A stretch of DNA of 64,000 nucleotides from positions 1-64,000 of the forward strand of contig CAUZDY010000015.1 in the NCBI GenBank assembly GCA_963578805.1, written 5' to 3'. Position numbers and translations under genes: made by a program. This DNA comes from CAUZIB01 sp963578805 (GTDB taxonomy: Bacteria; Acidobacteriota; Vicinamibacteria; Vicinamibacterales; UBA8438). Of this stretch, positions 17,256 to 26,292 are shown one piece after another; the first letter of the stretch is position 1, and every line of letters starts with the position of its first letter. The notes beneath the pieces were generated by a model. That model was given only the letters and a program-made list of their open reading frames with translations. It had not been told where the DNA came from and did no database searches.

Positions 17256-19580
17256 ATGCTACGTATCATTGACCGCTACATTCTTCGGGAGATCATCCCG
17301 CCATTCTGTCTGGCGGTCTTCGTGCTTACGTTCCTACTCATGATTCCTCCAGTAATGGGGGTGGCTGAGGATCTAATCGCGAAGGGCGTTGATACCATCA
17401 CGATTCTTCAACTGATGGGAACCTTAGTTCCGCAGGGCCTCGGCATCACGATCCCGATCGGCTTGCTACTCGGCGCCCTGATGGGATTGGGTCGACTTTC
17501 AAGTGATCGGGAAATGGTCGCGTTCCAGGCCTGCGGCGTGAGCCTGTTCAGGATACTCGCTCCGCTCACAGCGCTCGCTGTAGTGTCGACGTTGGCGACA
17601 GCCTATGTTCTGATCACGCTGCTTCCCAACGCGAACCAAGCGTTCAGAGAGATAACGTTTCGAACGGTAGCTAATCGGGCGGAAGGCGAAATTAAACCAC
17701 GTGTATTCGACGAGTACTTTCCAGGCGTCGTACTGTACGTGCGGGAAGTCTCAACAGCTAATGAAGGTTGGTCCGATGTCCTAGTCGCCGATACGCGAAG
17801 ATCGGAACAACCTGACATCTATGTGGCCGAACGTGGTCGCCTGATACTTGACCAAAAGCAGCGTCGAGTCGATATCGTTTTAACCCAGGGGACCGGACAT
17901 CAAGTTGACCCCTTGCAGCCTGAAACCTATGAAGCGCACGAATTTGACGAAATCGTGATCGGGCTTGACTCAGACACGGTCTTCCCACTTACCGGTCCGC
18001 AGCGCGGCTACCGTGAGCTCACCATATCGCAATTACGGAGTGAGGCGGATCAAATGACGGCTGCTGGTTTGTCGGCTCACCCACCGATCATGGAGATTCA
18101 TCGAAAGTTCGCGATTCCGGCGGCGTGTCTCGTCTTCATATTGATCGCTTTGGGACTGGGTGTAACGAGCCGAAAAGACGGAAAGCTTGCCAGCTTCGCA
18201 CTGGGTACCTGTGTCGTATTTGGCTACTACGTCGTTATGTATGGCGCGGAGGCAATGGCCAAAGGTGCGTTGGTATCCCCGCAACTAGCGATGTGGCTGC
18301 CAAATATAGTGCTCGGGCTCTTTGGGGTTGGTCTTGTAGTTTTACGATCGCGGTCGGTTGAGAGGCGGGTCCTCCCTTCGTTCTTTTCTAGAGGAATACC
18401 GGTGGTGTCTAAAGAGGCAGCTAAAACCAAAGAGAAAGCGAATACTGCGCCTTTAGGTTTTAACTCTCCGCGTCTGGGTCCATTTAGACTACACATCCTC
18501 GACTGGTATGTTGCGAGGACGTATCTGGGTGTCGTCGGTCTCGCTTTTGTCGGTCTGCTTGGGATCTTCTATATCTCGACCTTCATCGACCTTTCGGACA
18601 AGTTATTCAAAGGTGAGACAAGCGGCTTCCGTCTGCTGGAGTATTTCTGGTACGCCACTCCACAGTTTGCGTATTACGTCCTTCCGATTGCCGCACTCGT
18701 CGCCACTTTAGTAACGGTGGGACTGCTTACGCGAAACAGTGAGCTCACGGTGATGAAGGCGTGCGGAGTGAGTCTCTATCGAGCAGTGTTGCCTATCTTT
18801 TTGATCAGCCTTCTCTGGAGCGGCGTACTGTTTGGCATGAGCGAAAGTATTCTTGCGCGCGCCAACCGTCAGGCCGAAGCGATCAATCACGAGATTCGGA
18901 TCGGCAGACTTAGTACCATCAACGTGATGAACCGCCGATGGATCGTCGGCAAGAACGGGTCAATTTATCACTATCTGTCGTTTAAGCCAGAGCGTGACGA
19001 ATTCGAGAATCTATCGGTTTATGAATTTGGCGGAAGACCCTGGGAGCTAGAGCGACGAACATTTATCGAGAAGGCTACCTTTGAGGCAGAACCGGCCACT
19101 TGGAAGGGCCAAGGGGTCTGGGTGCGTGATTTAACCTCGACCGCTGAGGACGGCAGTGCTCTCGTCACCGCCGCCGTGCAATTCCTGCCACTCCTCGAGT
19201 CTCCCGACTATTTCAAAACCGAGCCGCCGGACGCGGAACTGATGAACGTGCGTGAGCTTGACACCTATGTCGATGAGCTGAGCGCAAGCGGTTTCGACGT
19301 CGTACAACTTGTCGTGGCATTGCACCGCAAGATTTCATTTCCGTTCGTCACGCTGGTATTCACACTGATTGCCGTTCCTTTCGCCGTCACCATGGGTCCA
19401 CGTGGCGCCCTCTACGGTGTCGGTGTAGGAATCTCCCTCGCCTGTAGCTACTGGATCGTGATGAGTGTGTTTGGGGCGATTGGCACCGCCGGGTTACTAG
19501 CGCCGATACTGGCAGCATGGGCACCTAACCTTCTTTTTGGAGCATCCGCTACATACCTGCTGCTGACGGTGCGAACCTGA
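17256..19580 (+). CDS. Fused LptF-LptG lipopolysaccharide export permease
   Basis: A 774-residue protein with two complete YjgP/YjgQ permease units. Unit 1 (about 1-365) opens with MLRIIDRYILREIIPPF; unit 2 (from about 408) opens with LDWYVARTYLGVVGLAFVG. Each has helices at both ends and a periplasmic beta-jellyroll in the middle, and both carry 'ACGVSLYR/F'. A polar Lys/Glu-rich linker of about 35 residues joins them. Separate LptF and LptG are about 360 residues each and pair with an LptB dimer, so here the heterodimer is one chain. Partners lptB and the LptC/A-like gene are at 84-2948. Confidence 0.9.
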   Translation: MLRIIDRYILREIIPPFCLAVFVLTFLLMIPPVMGVAEDLIAKGVDTITILQLMGTLVPQGLGITIPIGLLLGALMGLGRLSSDREMVAFQACGVSLFRILAPLTALAVVSTLATAYVLITLLPNANQAFREITFRTVANRAEGEIKPRVFDEYFPGVVLYVREVSTANEGWSDVLVADTRRSEQPDIYVAERGRLILDQKQRRVDIVLTQGTGHQVDPLQPETYEAHEFDEIVIGLDSDTVFPLTGPQRGYRELTISQLRSEADQMTAAGLSAHPPIMEIHRKFAIPAACLVFILIALGLGVTSRKDGKLASFALGTCVVFGYYVVMYGAEAMAKGALVSPQLAMWLPNIVLGLFGVGLVVLRSRSVERRVLPSFFSRGIPVVSKEAAKTKEKANTAPLGFNSPRLGPFRLHILDWYVARTYLGVVGLAFVGLLGIFYISTFIDLSDKLFKGETSGFRLLEYFWYATPQFAYYVLPIAALVATLVTVGLLTRNSELTVMKACGVSLYRAVLPIFLISLLWSGVLFGMSESILARANRQAEAINHEIRIGRLSTINVMNRRWIVGKNGSIYHYLSFKPERDEFENLSVYEFGGRPWELERRTFIEKATFEAEPATWKGQGVWVRDLTSTAEDGSALVTAAVQFLPLLESPDYFKTEPPDAELMNVRELDTYVDELSASGFDVVQLVVALHRKISFPFVTLVFTLIAVPFAVTMGPRGALYGVGVGISLACSYWIVMSVFGAIGTAGLLAPILAAWAPNLLFGASATYLLLTVRT

Positions 19581-19596
19581 GGCCAGATATTCCACA

Positions 19597-21309
19597 TCAC
19601 CAGCTCTCAAGACGGAGCCGCCGGACCGTCACCATCGCCATACTCCCGGGTTGGGCGTTGACGAGTTCAGCTCCTAGCAGCAGCGAATCAGTTGCGGCAA
19701 GATCGACCGCTCCGTATCGGTCTGGCTCGACCGATTTGAACTCATCAAAAGCGATTCTTACCCGGCGTCGAGTGGTATCGGCGTAAAATGACGACCGCCA
19801 GCGCTGCTCCGAGGCTAACGCCCCGGCCCGGAGGTACACAAAGAGTCGCAGTGGTCGATCGGCGACGACATCAAATGCCACCGCATCGAATGACTCCAGC
19901 TCAACACCACGGACCGGTCGCCTCGCCACCGCATATGGACTGTCCGCCGCCGAGTCGGAGAGCCGATAACGAAACCTCAACTGACGTGACTCGATCATTA
20001 CCTCCGCGTCGCTGTTTGGATCGTGCTCAACGGACCAAATTCCACCTCGAGCCCTGGTTCGTCCCATCAGCGACCGCCTCGCGGTTGGTCTACGAGCCGC
20101 GACAGAAGGGACAATCGGCGAATTACCCACGGTGATCGGGTTGCTAACAATCCACGGCACAGGAGACTTCCCTGCCACCCCTCTCACGCGAACCTCCACC
20201 CGATAGACCGCCGGTTCTTCTACACGATACCGAAGCTCAGCATCGGTAACGGTGTGAACGGTCAAGCCATTGGCCAAGAGCACGATATCGGTGCGCGGTG
20301 GTGCCACCGTAGCCGCTCGAAGTTCTACAGCAGTTCCGGTGGGGACCCTCTCCCCCATCGAATAGTTTTGAGCCGATCCGATCGCCTCAAACTCAAACGC
20401 TGCCGGCGAAGCAAGCGCATCGACGACCGTGAACACGCGCCCGGCACGGATGGCATCCAACAAAAGCTTGGAGTCCTCCTCCGCGTCACCAGTGAACTGA
20501 CGGCCAACGTCGACACGCAACGAGAAGGTCCGAAGGAGATGTACGTAATCTGGAAACGTCAATCCAAGTGACACGGGTTGTTTTTCATGGGTTCCGGTCA
20601 CAACTAGCCCGTGGGCATCGTGGCCCGCCAGTCCGACCGTCTGACGATCCCAGGATGCTCGATCCCACATAGCCAGAGCATCATCCGGCCGATCTAGCAA
20701 CGAAGCCAATGTCACAGTGGGTCGGAACGGATATCGCAGAACCGTGGTCAATAAATGCACAGTCGATTCGTCCCGCCACTGACTGTCGGCGTTCAGCCAT
20801 TCGACCGCGTCCACAACCAACTCCGGGTCCCGCCAGTTTAAACCGCTCTTCGGTGATGTCGGATGCGCGACCACCCCGAACCCACCCAACCGACGAACGT
20901 CCTCGACGACCGTGTCCGGTTCACCGCCTAGCGGATACGGCGTTTGCGGGAGACCAATGGCGATGTAATGACCACCGGAAGTGCTAATTTCGACACTGTC
21001 AAGTGTCAGGACGCCAGACCGATATTGGGGAGGTTCTGGGGGGCGTGTGCCGTCACCATGATCGGTGACGATCAGGAACTGGAGCCCCGCTTCCCCGGCG
21101 GCGCCAGCGACCTCGTCCATCGGTGCTCCGCCATCGGACCGTGTCGTGTGGACGTGAAAGGCTCCAGCCACCGTTGACTTCGACCCGATCGACGAGTCAG
21201 ACCGGTCGACCACCCGGGGGTTAGCCGGAAGCGTCAACAGTATCCAGGCAATCGCGGCAACGAGCCCACAGACGACCGCCGTCAGGACCGACTTGCCCTG
21301 GGTGTCCAT
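19597..21309 (-). CDS. CehA/McbA-type PHP-domain metallohydrolase, membrane-anchored
   Basis: A 570-residue protein with an N-terminal signal or anchor (about residues 7-27), then a PHP metallohydrolase domain with FHVHTTRSDGGAPMDEV (about 52), 'IVTDHGDG' (about 80), 'GVVAHPTSP' (about 150) and 'GLAGHDAHG' (about 227), whose His and Asp residues bind metals. The rest (about 330-570) is beta-rich, probably carbohydrate-binding-like. CehA/McbA relatives hydrolyse esters and carbamates, but the substrate here is unknown. It lies 28 bases downstream of metK on the same strand and converges with lptFG. Confidence 0.75.
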   Translation of the reverse strand: MDTQGKSVLTAVVCGLVAAIAWILLTLPANPRVVDRSDSSIGSKSTVAGAFHVHTTRSDGGAPMDEVAGAAGEAGLQFLIVTDHGDGTRPPEPPQYRSGVLTLDSVEISTSGGHYIAIGLPQTPYPLGGEPDTVVEDVRRLGGFGVVAHPTSPKSGLNWRDPELVVDAVEWLNADSQWRDESTVHLLTTVLRYPFRPTVTLASLLDRPDDALAMWDRASWDRQTVGLAGHDAHGLVVTGTHEKQPVSLGLTFPDYVHLLRTFSLRVDVGRQFTGDAEEDSKLLLDAIRAGRVFTVVDALASPAAFEFEAIGSAQNYSMGERVPTGTAVELRAATVAPPRTDIVLLANGLTVHTVTDAELRYRVEEPAVYRVEVRVRGVAGKSPVPWIVSNPITVGNSPIVPSVAARRPTARRSLMGRTRARGGIWSVEHDPNSDAEVMIESRQLRFRYRLSDSAADSPYAVARRPVRGVELESFDAVAFDVVADRPLRLFVYLRAGALASEQRWRSSFYADTTRRRVRIAFDEFKSVEPDRYGAVDLAATDSLLLGAELVNAQPGSMAMVTVRRLRLESW

Positions 21310-21337
21310 CTCCTGTTCCCTACCACTGAGAGCCAGT

Positions 21338-22489
21338 CTATAAGCCGGCCGCGGTCCGGAGCGAGTCAGCTTTGTCGATCTTCTCCCACGTGAACTCCGG
21401 CTCGGTTCGACCGAAGTGACCGAACGCGGCGGTCTGGCGATAGATCGGTCGTCGAAGATCCAACGATTCGATAATCCCCTTTGGCGTCAACGCGAAGTGC
21501 TCCCGCACTAGGTCCGAAATCGTTGCCTCGTCAATACGACCCGCACCGAACGTTTCCACCAAGACCGACACCGGGTCGGCAACACCGATCGCGTAGGCGA
21601 GTTGAACTTGGACCCGATCAGCTAACCCGGCCGCTACGCAATTTTTGGCGATATAGCGAGCCATATAGGAAGCCGACCGGTCCACTTTTGTTGGGTCTTT
21701 TCCGGAGAAGGCCCCGCCGCCGTGCGGTGCCATGCCACCGTAGGTATCAACGATGATCTTTCGACCCGTCAGTCCGGAGTCGCCATGCGGGCCACCTGTC
21801 ACAAAGCGGCCGGTGGGGTTTACATAGATTTTTGTATTGGCATCGAGCAGGTCCATGGGCACGATTTTCTTAATGACCTGTGTTGTGATTTCTTCCCGAA
21901 TCTGTTCGATTGATACGCTCTCACTGTGTTGAGATGAGACGACGACAGCGTCGATTCGAATTGGTACATTACCCTCGTATTCAACCGTCACCTGAGATTT
22001 TCCGTCTGGGCGCAGATAGTCGAGCTCGCCGGTCCGCCGCGCCTCGGACAGACCACGCACGAGGCGATGAGAGATCATGATCGGCAGGGGCATCAGTTCC
22101 TTCGTCTCGGAGCAGGCATACCCAAACATCAGACCCTGGTCGCCCGCGCCACCAGGGTCAACCCCCATGGCAATGTCCGGCGACTGTCCGTGCAAAGCGG
22201 ACAACACAGCGCACGTGTCGGCATCAAAGCCAAACTTGCCGCGAGTGTACCCAACTTCACGCACCGCCTCGCGTGCGACATCGCTAAAATCACAAGCGTG
22301 ACTCGAGGTAATTTCACCGGCCAACACGATCAACCCTGTCGTGAGCAACGTTTCACAGGCGACACGTCCCATCGGATCGCGGCTCAACACGGCATCGAGA
22401 ACCGCGTCCGACACCTGGTCGGCAATTTTGTCCGGATGGCCTTCAGTAACGGACTCGGACGTAAATAGATAACGACCTGTACGACGCAT
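21338..22489 (-). CDS. metK: S-adenosylmethionine synthetase
   Basis: A 383-residue MetK that makes SAM from methionine and ATP. Signatures are FTSESVTEGHPDKIADQVSD (residues about 9-28), 'GAGDQGLMFGYA' near 118, 'DTYGGMAPHGGGAFSGKDPTKVDRSA' near 250-276 and 'HFGR' near the C-terminus. ATG with AGGAG 10 bases upstream (22504-22500). The 217-base gap behind xerD contains several inverted repeats described separately. Confidence 0.97.
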   Translation of the reverse strand: MRRTGRYLFTSESVTEGHPDKIADQVSDAVLDAVLSRDPMGRVACETLLTTGLIVLAGEITSSHACDFSDVAREAVREVGYTRGKFGFDADTCAVLSALHGQSPDIAMGVDPGGAGDQGLMFGYACSETKELMPLPIMISHRLVRGLSEARRTGELDYLRPDGKSQVTVEYEGNVPIRIDAVVVSSQHSESVSIEQIREEITTQVIKKIVPMDLLDANTKIYVNPTGRFVTGGPHGDSGLTGRKIIVDTYGGMAPHGGGAFSGKDPTKVDRSASYMARYIAKNCVAAGLADRVQVQLAYAIGVADPVSVLVETFGAGRIDEATISDLVREHFALTPKGIIESLDLRRPIYRQTAAFGHFGRTEPEFTWEKIDKADSLRTAAGL

Positions 22490-22499
22490 GCGAAGAAAG

Positions 22500-22653
22500 C
22501 TCCTTTTAGGTTAAGCGTTTGGGTAGAGCCGTCGACCTAAAGTCTGTGATGCTCGATATCAGAATGGCCCTGGATCGCAACATTAAAAACCGAACCAGGC
22601 CCAGATTCCGGGTAACGGTAGCAGAGGTACAACGAACCGGTCAATTAATCTGG
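22500..22653 (-). promoter_or_regulatory. Structured 5' leader of metK, candidate regulatory RNA
   Basis: Read on the minus strand, three pairings occur in order. First, CCAGATT (22653-22647) pairs with AATCTGG (22607-22601), with a nested CCGG/CCGG (22640-22637 with 22611-22608). Second, GGGCCTGG (22602-22595) pairs with CCAGGGCC (22573-22566) with one mismatch. Third, TTTAGGT (22541-22535) pairs with ACCTAAA (22511-22505), whose 3' arm directly abuts the AGGAG ribosome-binding site. Stems 1 and 2 share two G residues, so they compete. I do not recognise SAM-I, SAM-II or SAH riboswitch consensus here. SAM control is inferred from gene identity only. Confidence 0.4.
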
Positions 22654-22706
22654 AACCTTAGCGAACTATCCATGTGACCCATTCGTCGCGTTTTACGAGA
22701 TACTAT

Positions 22707-23594
22707 CTAGGAACGCGGATGAAACTTATCGTAAGCCGCTTTTAAACGCGCCTCGAGAATATGTGTATAGATCTGGGTCGTCGAGAGGTCCGCGTGACCT
22801 AATAGGGTCTGGATCGAGCGGAGATCGGCACCCCGCTCGAGGAGGTGAGTGGCAAACGAGTGGCGTACGACATGTGGACTTAATTGGTATGGTAGGCCCG
22901 CCTGCTTGCCATACTTCTTCAAGATCTTCCAGAAACCTACCCGGCTAAGTGGTCCTCCGCGTGCGTTGACGAACAGCCATGGCGAGTTAGACTTAGCGAG
23001 GATTGGACGTGAAGTACGCTGATACTGACGAATCCATTTCACCGCAGAGCGGCCAATCGGAACCAGACGCTCCTTTGATCCCTTCCCCATACACGTGAGA
23101 TACCCACCTTTCAAATTAAGATCCAGCGGCTTAACGGAAACCAGTTCAGACACCCGCATGCCGGTGGCATAGAGTAACTCGAGCAGTGCCCGGTCTCTTA
23201 GTCCGATAGCTGTCGAAGGATCAGGCTCATCGAGTAATTGCTCCACCTGATCACACGAGAGAAACTTTGGAAGACTCGGCCATGCGCGCGGAGCCCTGAT
23301 CTCGTGGGCTGGGTTCTCCCGAAGATGACCGTCACCAACCAGGAATCGGAAGAAGCCGCGCAGACACGCCACCGCCCGAGCAACCGAGCGCGGAGATAGA
23401 CCGGTTGCCATCAGTTGTCGAACGAATACTTCGAGATCCGACCGTGTCAGCGTCACGATCCGTCGCCGAGCGGCGAAACGCAACAATCCTTTCAGATCCC
23501 GGTGGTAGCTCTCGACCGTGTTCGCCGATAGCCGGCGAACGCCGCGAAGCTCGTCGAGATACGCGTCCACCAACGCTTTGTTCGGACCAGCCAT
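22707..23594 (-). CDS. xerD: Tyrosine recombinase XerC/XerD
   Basis: A 295-residue tyrosine recombinase. N-terminal SAM-like core-binding domain (residues 1-105), catalytic domain with Arg in ATGMRVSELV, Lys in GKGSKERLVP, HxxR in SPHVVRHSFATH, His in LLGHADLSTTQIYTH and the nucleophile Tyr in IYTH. It resolves chromosome dimers at dif. XerD is preferred over XerC on overall pattern. It is divergent from the lipoprotein gene at 23731 and upstream of metK. Confidence 0.9.
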   Translation of the reverse strand: MAGPNKALVDAYLDELRGVRRLSANTVESYHRDLKGLLRFAARRRIVTLTRSDLEVFVRQLMATGLSPRSVARAVACLRGFFRFLVGDGHLRENPAHEIRAPRAWPSLPKFLSCDQVEQLLDEPDPSTAIGLRDRALLELLYATGMRVSELVSVKPLDLNLKGGYLTCMGKGSKERLVPIGRSAVKWIRQYQRTSRPILAKSNSPWLFVNARGGPLSRVGFWKILKKYGKQAGLPYQLSPHVVRHSFATHLLERGADLRSIQTLLGHADLSTTQIYTHILEARLKAAYDKFHPRS

Positions 23595-23634
23595 AGACTC
23601 TACGGTACACGAGGACTCACTGCGGGTACCGGCA

Positions 23635-23675
23635 TTGCATCCTAAGATCTTGGAGCTGTATACTCATTTTTGAGT
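23635..23675 (+). promoter_or_regulatory. Sigma-70 type promoter for the metal-lipoprotein gene
   Basis: TTGCAT (23635-23640), an 18-base spacer and TATACT (23659-23664) form a plausible promoter. ACTCA and TGAGT (23662-23675) make a 5-base inverted repeat over the -10 and start region. The gene starts at 23731 with GGAGG just upstream. Confidence 0.5.
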
Positions 23676-23730
23676 CAATTATCACAATTTTCGTCGGCTA
23701 ACGCGCCACCTGCCACCGGGACGGAGGAGT

Positions 23731-24984
23731 ATGGTTCGACCGAGACCTCTCAGTGCAGTTTTTGGCTGGCTTTGCCTCTTCCTGTCGCCTGCCTGCGTGA
23801 GCCACCAGACCCCCGAGACTGTTCCTGCTCTACCCTCAATAACTCCAGGGGATTTGGACACTCAAATCGCGCAATACGTTGGCGTCCAGACGGCATTGGC
23901 AGCCGATGACTTTGACGACGCGAAAAGCGCATTTCAACAGCTGCTACCGATTGCAGACGCCAGGACATCACCATTGATTCGGGCCGCGGCCAGTGCCGGG
24001 GACATCGCCACGATGCGCGCTCGCTTCAAACCGCTCTCAGAGTACCTGGCTGCCCAGGACCTCCCATCGGGCTACGCCCGTGCATATTGTCCGATGTATG
24101 ACGGTGGCTCGACCTGGGTTCAAACTGATGGTCCGGTCCGTAATCCGTACTACGGCTCGGTGATGCTCACTTGTGGTGTTGTCGATGCTGCGCCCGGGGC
24201 GCACATGGACCACTCACCACGACATGGGGGAACCGTCTTCATGGCACCAGACAGTTTCCACCATGTTGAAGGTACGTATCCAGAGGCGGGAATCTTCCGG
24301 CTCTACGCCACCGACAACTACCGCAACCCGGTCACGTTGAGCGAGTGGGGGGGGCGGTTGGTTCTAGAAGAGGAGTACAACGCCGACACCGACGAGTTCA
24401 CAGAACTTACGGCTTTTAACCTTATTCCTAGCGTGGCAGGAGAGTATCTTGAGGCGGTGGTGGGAGACCTGGCACCGCCGGCGGAGTTTATTGCCAAAGT
24501 AATTTTTGGCGTCGATGGCGAGCAATTTCCGGAAGAGCGCTTCGACTTTATCTTTTCGGATTACTCCAGCAATACAGCGCCGCCGGCGCTGAGCCTGACA
24601 GCTGAAATAACCGAGGCGGCGGTCCCGCTCGCCACCCGTATTCAGCCGGAGATTCCAGAGCTTACTATCGAGCTGGTATCTGAGATCGGCGTCCGCGCTC
24701 AGCAGCTACAGGAGCTCGTCACCGCCGGACGTTTTACCGAGATCTTCGTTCCGGCCCTTCAGGGGAAAGCCCTGGCGCTAGAACTGGACAGACGGTCAGA
24801 TCTCGAAAACCTGCCAGCGAGACGACAAAACGAATTACGGATAGCCGTCCGTCATCTTGTCCGCGCGGCATACCTCCTAGACTGGTATGGCGACCTTGGC
24901 AACAAGCAACAGGTCGGTGGTGCCTACGATATTTTTTTTGCTTCGGTCAACGAGATCGTTCGAGCGTATGAGGGTGCGCCCTGA
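23731..24984 (+). CDS. Metal-binding lipoprotein with DUF3347-like segment
   Basis: A 417-residue predicted lipoprotein: signal sequence ending LSPAC (Cys22), then a helical part, then YCPMYDGGSTWVQTDG (Cys120-Pro-Met122) and 'NPYYGSVMLTCG' (Cys148), the pattern seen at the C-terminus of CusB-like/DUF3347 copper proteins. Next comes a His-rich segment (HMDHSPRHGG, His159-165; FHHVEG, His177-178) and a beta domain containing 'GIFRLYATDNYRNPV'. Copper or another soft metal is the likely ligand, in the periplasm. GGAGG lies 5 bases before the ATG. It probably shares an operon with the next gene. Exact function unknown. Confidence 0.6.
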   Translation: MVRPRPLSAVFGWLCLFLSPACVSHQTPETVPALPSITPGDLDTQIAQYVGVQTALAADDFDDAKSAFQQLLPIADARTSPLIRAAASAGDIATMRARFKPLSEYLAAQDLPSGYARAYCPMYDGGSTWVQTDGPVRNPYYGSVMLTCGVVDAAPGAHMDHSPRHGGTVFMAPDSFHHVEGTYPEAGIFRLYATDNYRNPVTLSEWGGRLVLEEEYNADTDEFTELTAFNLIPSVAGEYLEAVVGDLAPPAEFIAKVIFGVDGEQFPEERFDFIFSDYSSNTAPPALSLTAEITEAAVPLATRIQPEIPELTIELVSEIGVRAQQLQELVTAGRFTEIFVPALQGKALALELDRRSDLENLPARRQNELRIAVRHLVRAAYLLDWYGDLGNKQQVGGAYDIFFASVNEIVRAYEGAP

Positions 24985-25023
24985 CGGTATCGGGGAGCGG
25001 ACGAAACTTCTGGGGTAGTCGAC

Positions 25024-26256
25024 ATGCAACGGAGATGGTGGGTGGGCGTTCTAGTTGTGGGTGTTCTCGGCGTGATGGAGTCAAGCCCTCACGGTCACAC
25101 ACCAATCGCATCACGATGGAATTTTAACGAGCACCTCTACCCGGTGTTCAGAGACCGATGTAGTAGTTGTCACGTAGAGGGTGGCATTGCGCCGATGTCA
25201 CTGCTTGATTACCGATCGGCATTTCCATGGGCACAATCGATCCGAGAAGAAGTTTTGGGTCTGCGCATGCCGCCATGGCAGGCCGAGGATGGATTCGGCG
25301 ACTTTCAAAACGGTCACGCTCTGACGGCAACCGAGATAGATATGATTCTCGAATGGTCAGCTGGTGGGTACCCGCAAGGTCCTCTGGCCAAGACCCCGAT
25401 CTCAGTCACCTCGGTCGAGGATTGGACTCTTGGAGAACCCGATCTAGTAATTGAGGTTCCGGAGGCCTTTCTGCTCGATGCGGATACGAGTGAGACAGTC
25501 CACTATTTCGTAATGCCGTTTGGTCTCAGCGAGGAACGCGTGCTCATTGGCGCGGAGTTCAAGCCGGATGCACGTGCCGTCGTGCGCGGTGCCGCTATTT
25601 TTATCGACTCAACCGGCACGGCCCGCGCCCTCGACAACGCGGACACTGGCGTAGGCTTTAGCCAGACCGATGAGCACAGATTTCCCGCTGTCCCACCAGT
25701 GGCGATCTGGACACCTGGACAGTCGTCGATCCTGAACGAGGTTGGTGGATATCTCGTGCCGACTGAAGCCGATATTGTGGTGCGGATACACTACAAAAAG
25801 ACGTGGATCACGGAAGGGGCTGACTTCTCCGATCAGAGTCAAGTTGGTCTGCATTTCGCTGACGGCGACGCGGCGACCATCGAGTCGATACTCGTGTCAT
25901 CACCGGGCGTGAACACCGGAGACCCCGTCATGTTCAGTCACAATTTCGACACCGATATGACGGTTTTGGCTCTGTTCCCAGAAGTCGACATCGAGTCCTC
26001 ACAGCTCCAGGTTGAAGGAGTGACACCCGGTGGCGACCGGATACCTATGCTCTGGCTGCGCGAGCCGGACGCGGGATGGCCGACCCGCTACTGGTTCAAC
26101 ACGCCCATTGCGTTGCCTGCGGGAAGTCAGATCGAAGTGAGAGCTGTGCTCGACCCAGCCGCGCAGCGTCTGGAAAAGTCCACATTACTCGGTGATGACA
26201 CCGCGCCGATCCGTGTCTCCGTTGAGTACGTTAGAGGGCTGCTGACGGCCGATTGA
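25024..26256 (+). CDS. Cytochrome c domain protein with copper type II monooxygenase-like C-terminus
   Basis: A 410-residue secreted protein: signal peptide about residues 1-22, a mono-heme site CSSCH (Cys46, Cys49, His50) in a small cytochrome c-like domain with a distal MPP motif (GLRMPPWQ, about 81), then a beta-rich region (about 130-405) resembling the ascorbate-dependent copper type II monooxygenase fold seen in many planctomycete and acidobacterial proteins. The ligand residues of true monooxygenases are only partly visible (HYFVMPFG, RIHYKKTW, FSHNFDTDM). It starts 39 bases after the metal-binding lipoprotein, so a shared copper or electron-transfer role is likely. Confidence 0.65.
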   Translation: MQRRWWVGVLVVGVLGVMESSPHGHTPIASRWNFNEHLYPVFRDRCSSCHVEGGIAPMSLLDYRSAFPWAQSIREEVLGLRMPPWQAEDGFGDFQNGHALTATEIDMILEWSAGGYPQGPLAKTPISVTSVEDWTLGEPDLVIEVPEAFLLDADTSETVHYFVMPFGLSEERVLIGAEFKPDARAVVRGAAIFIDSTGTARALDNADTGVGFSQTDEHRFPAVPPVAIWTPGQSSILNEVGGYLVPTEADIVVRIHYKKTWITEGADFSDQSQVGLHFADGDAATIESILVSSPGVNTGDPVMFSHNFDTDMTVLALFPEVDIESSQLQVEGVTPGGDRIPMLWLREPDAGWPTRYWFNTPIALPAGSQIEVRAVLDPAAQRLEKSTLLGDDTAPIRVSVEYVRGLLTAD

Positions 26257-26292
26257 TTTCGCACCGGCCAAGCCAGGCGTCGAGGTTGGTAG

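Noticed and set aside
22500..22653. SAM-I, SAM-II or SAH riboswitch at metK
   Set aside because: None of the conserved bases of these classes were recognised; reported instead as an unassigned structured leader.
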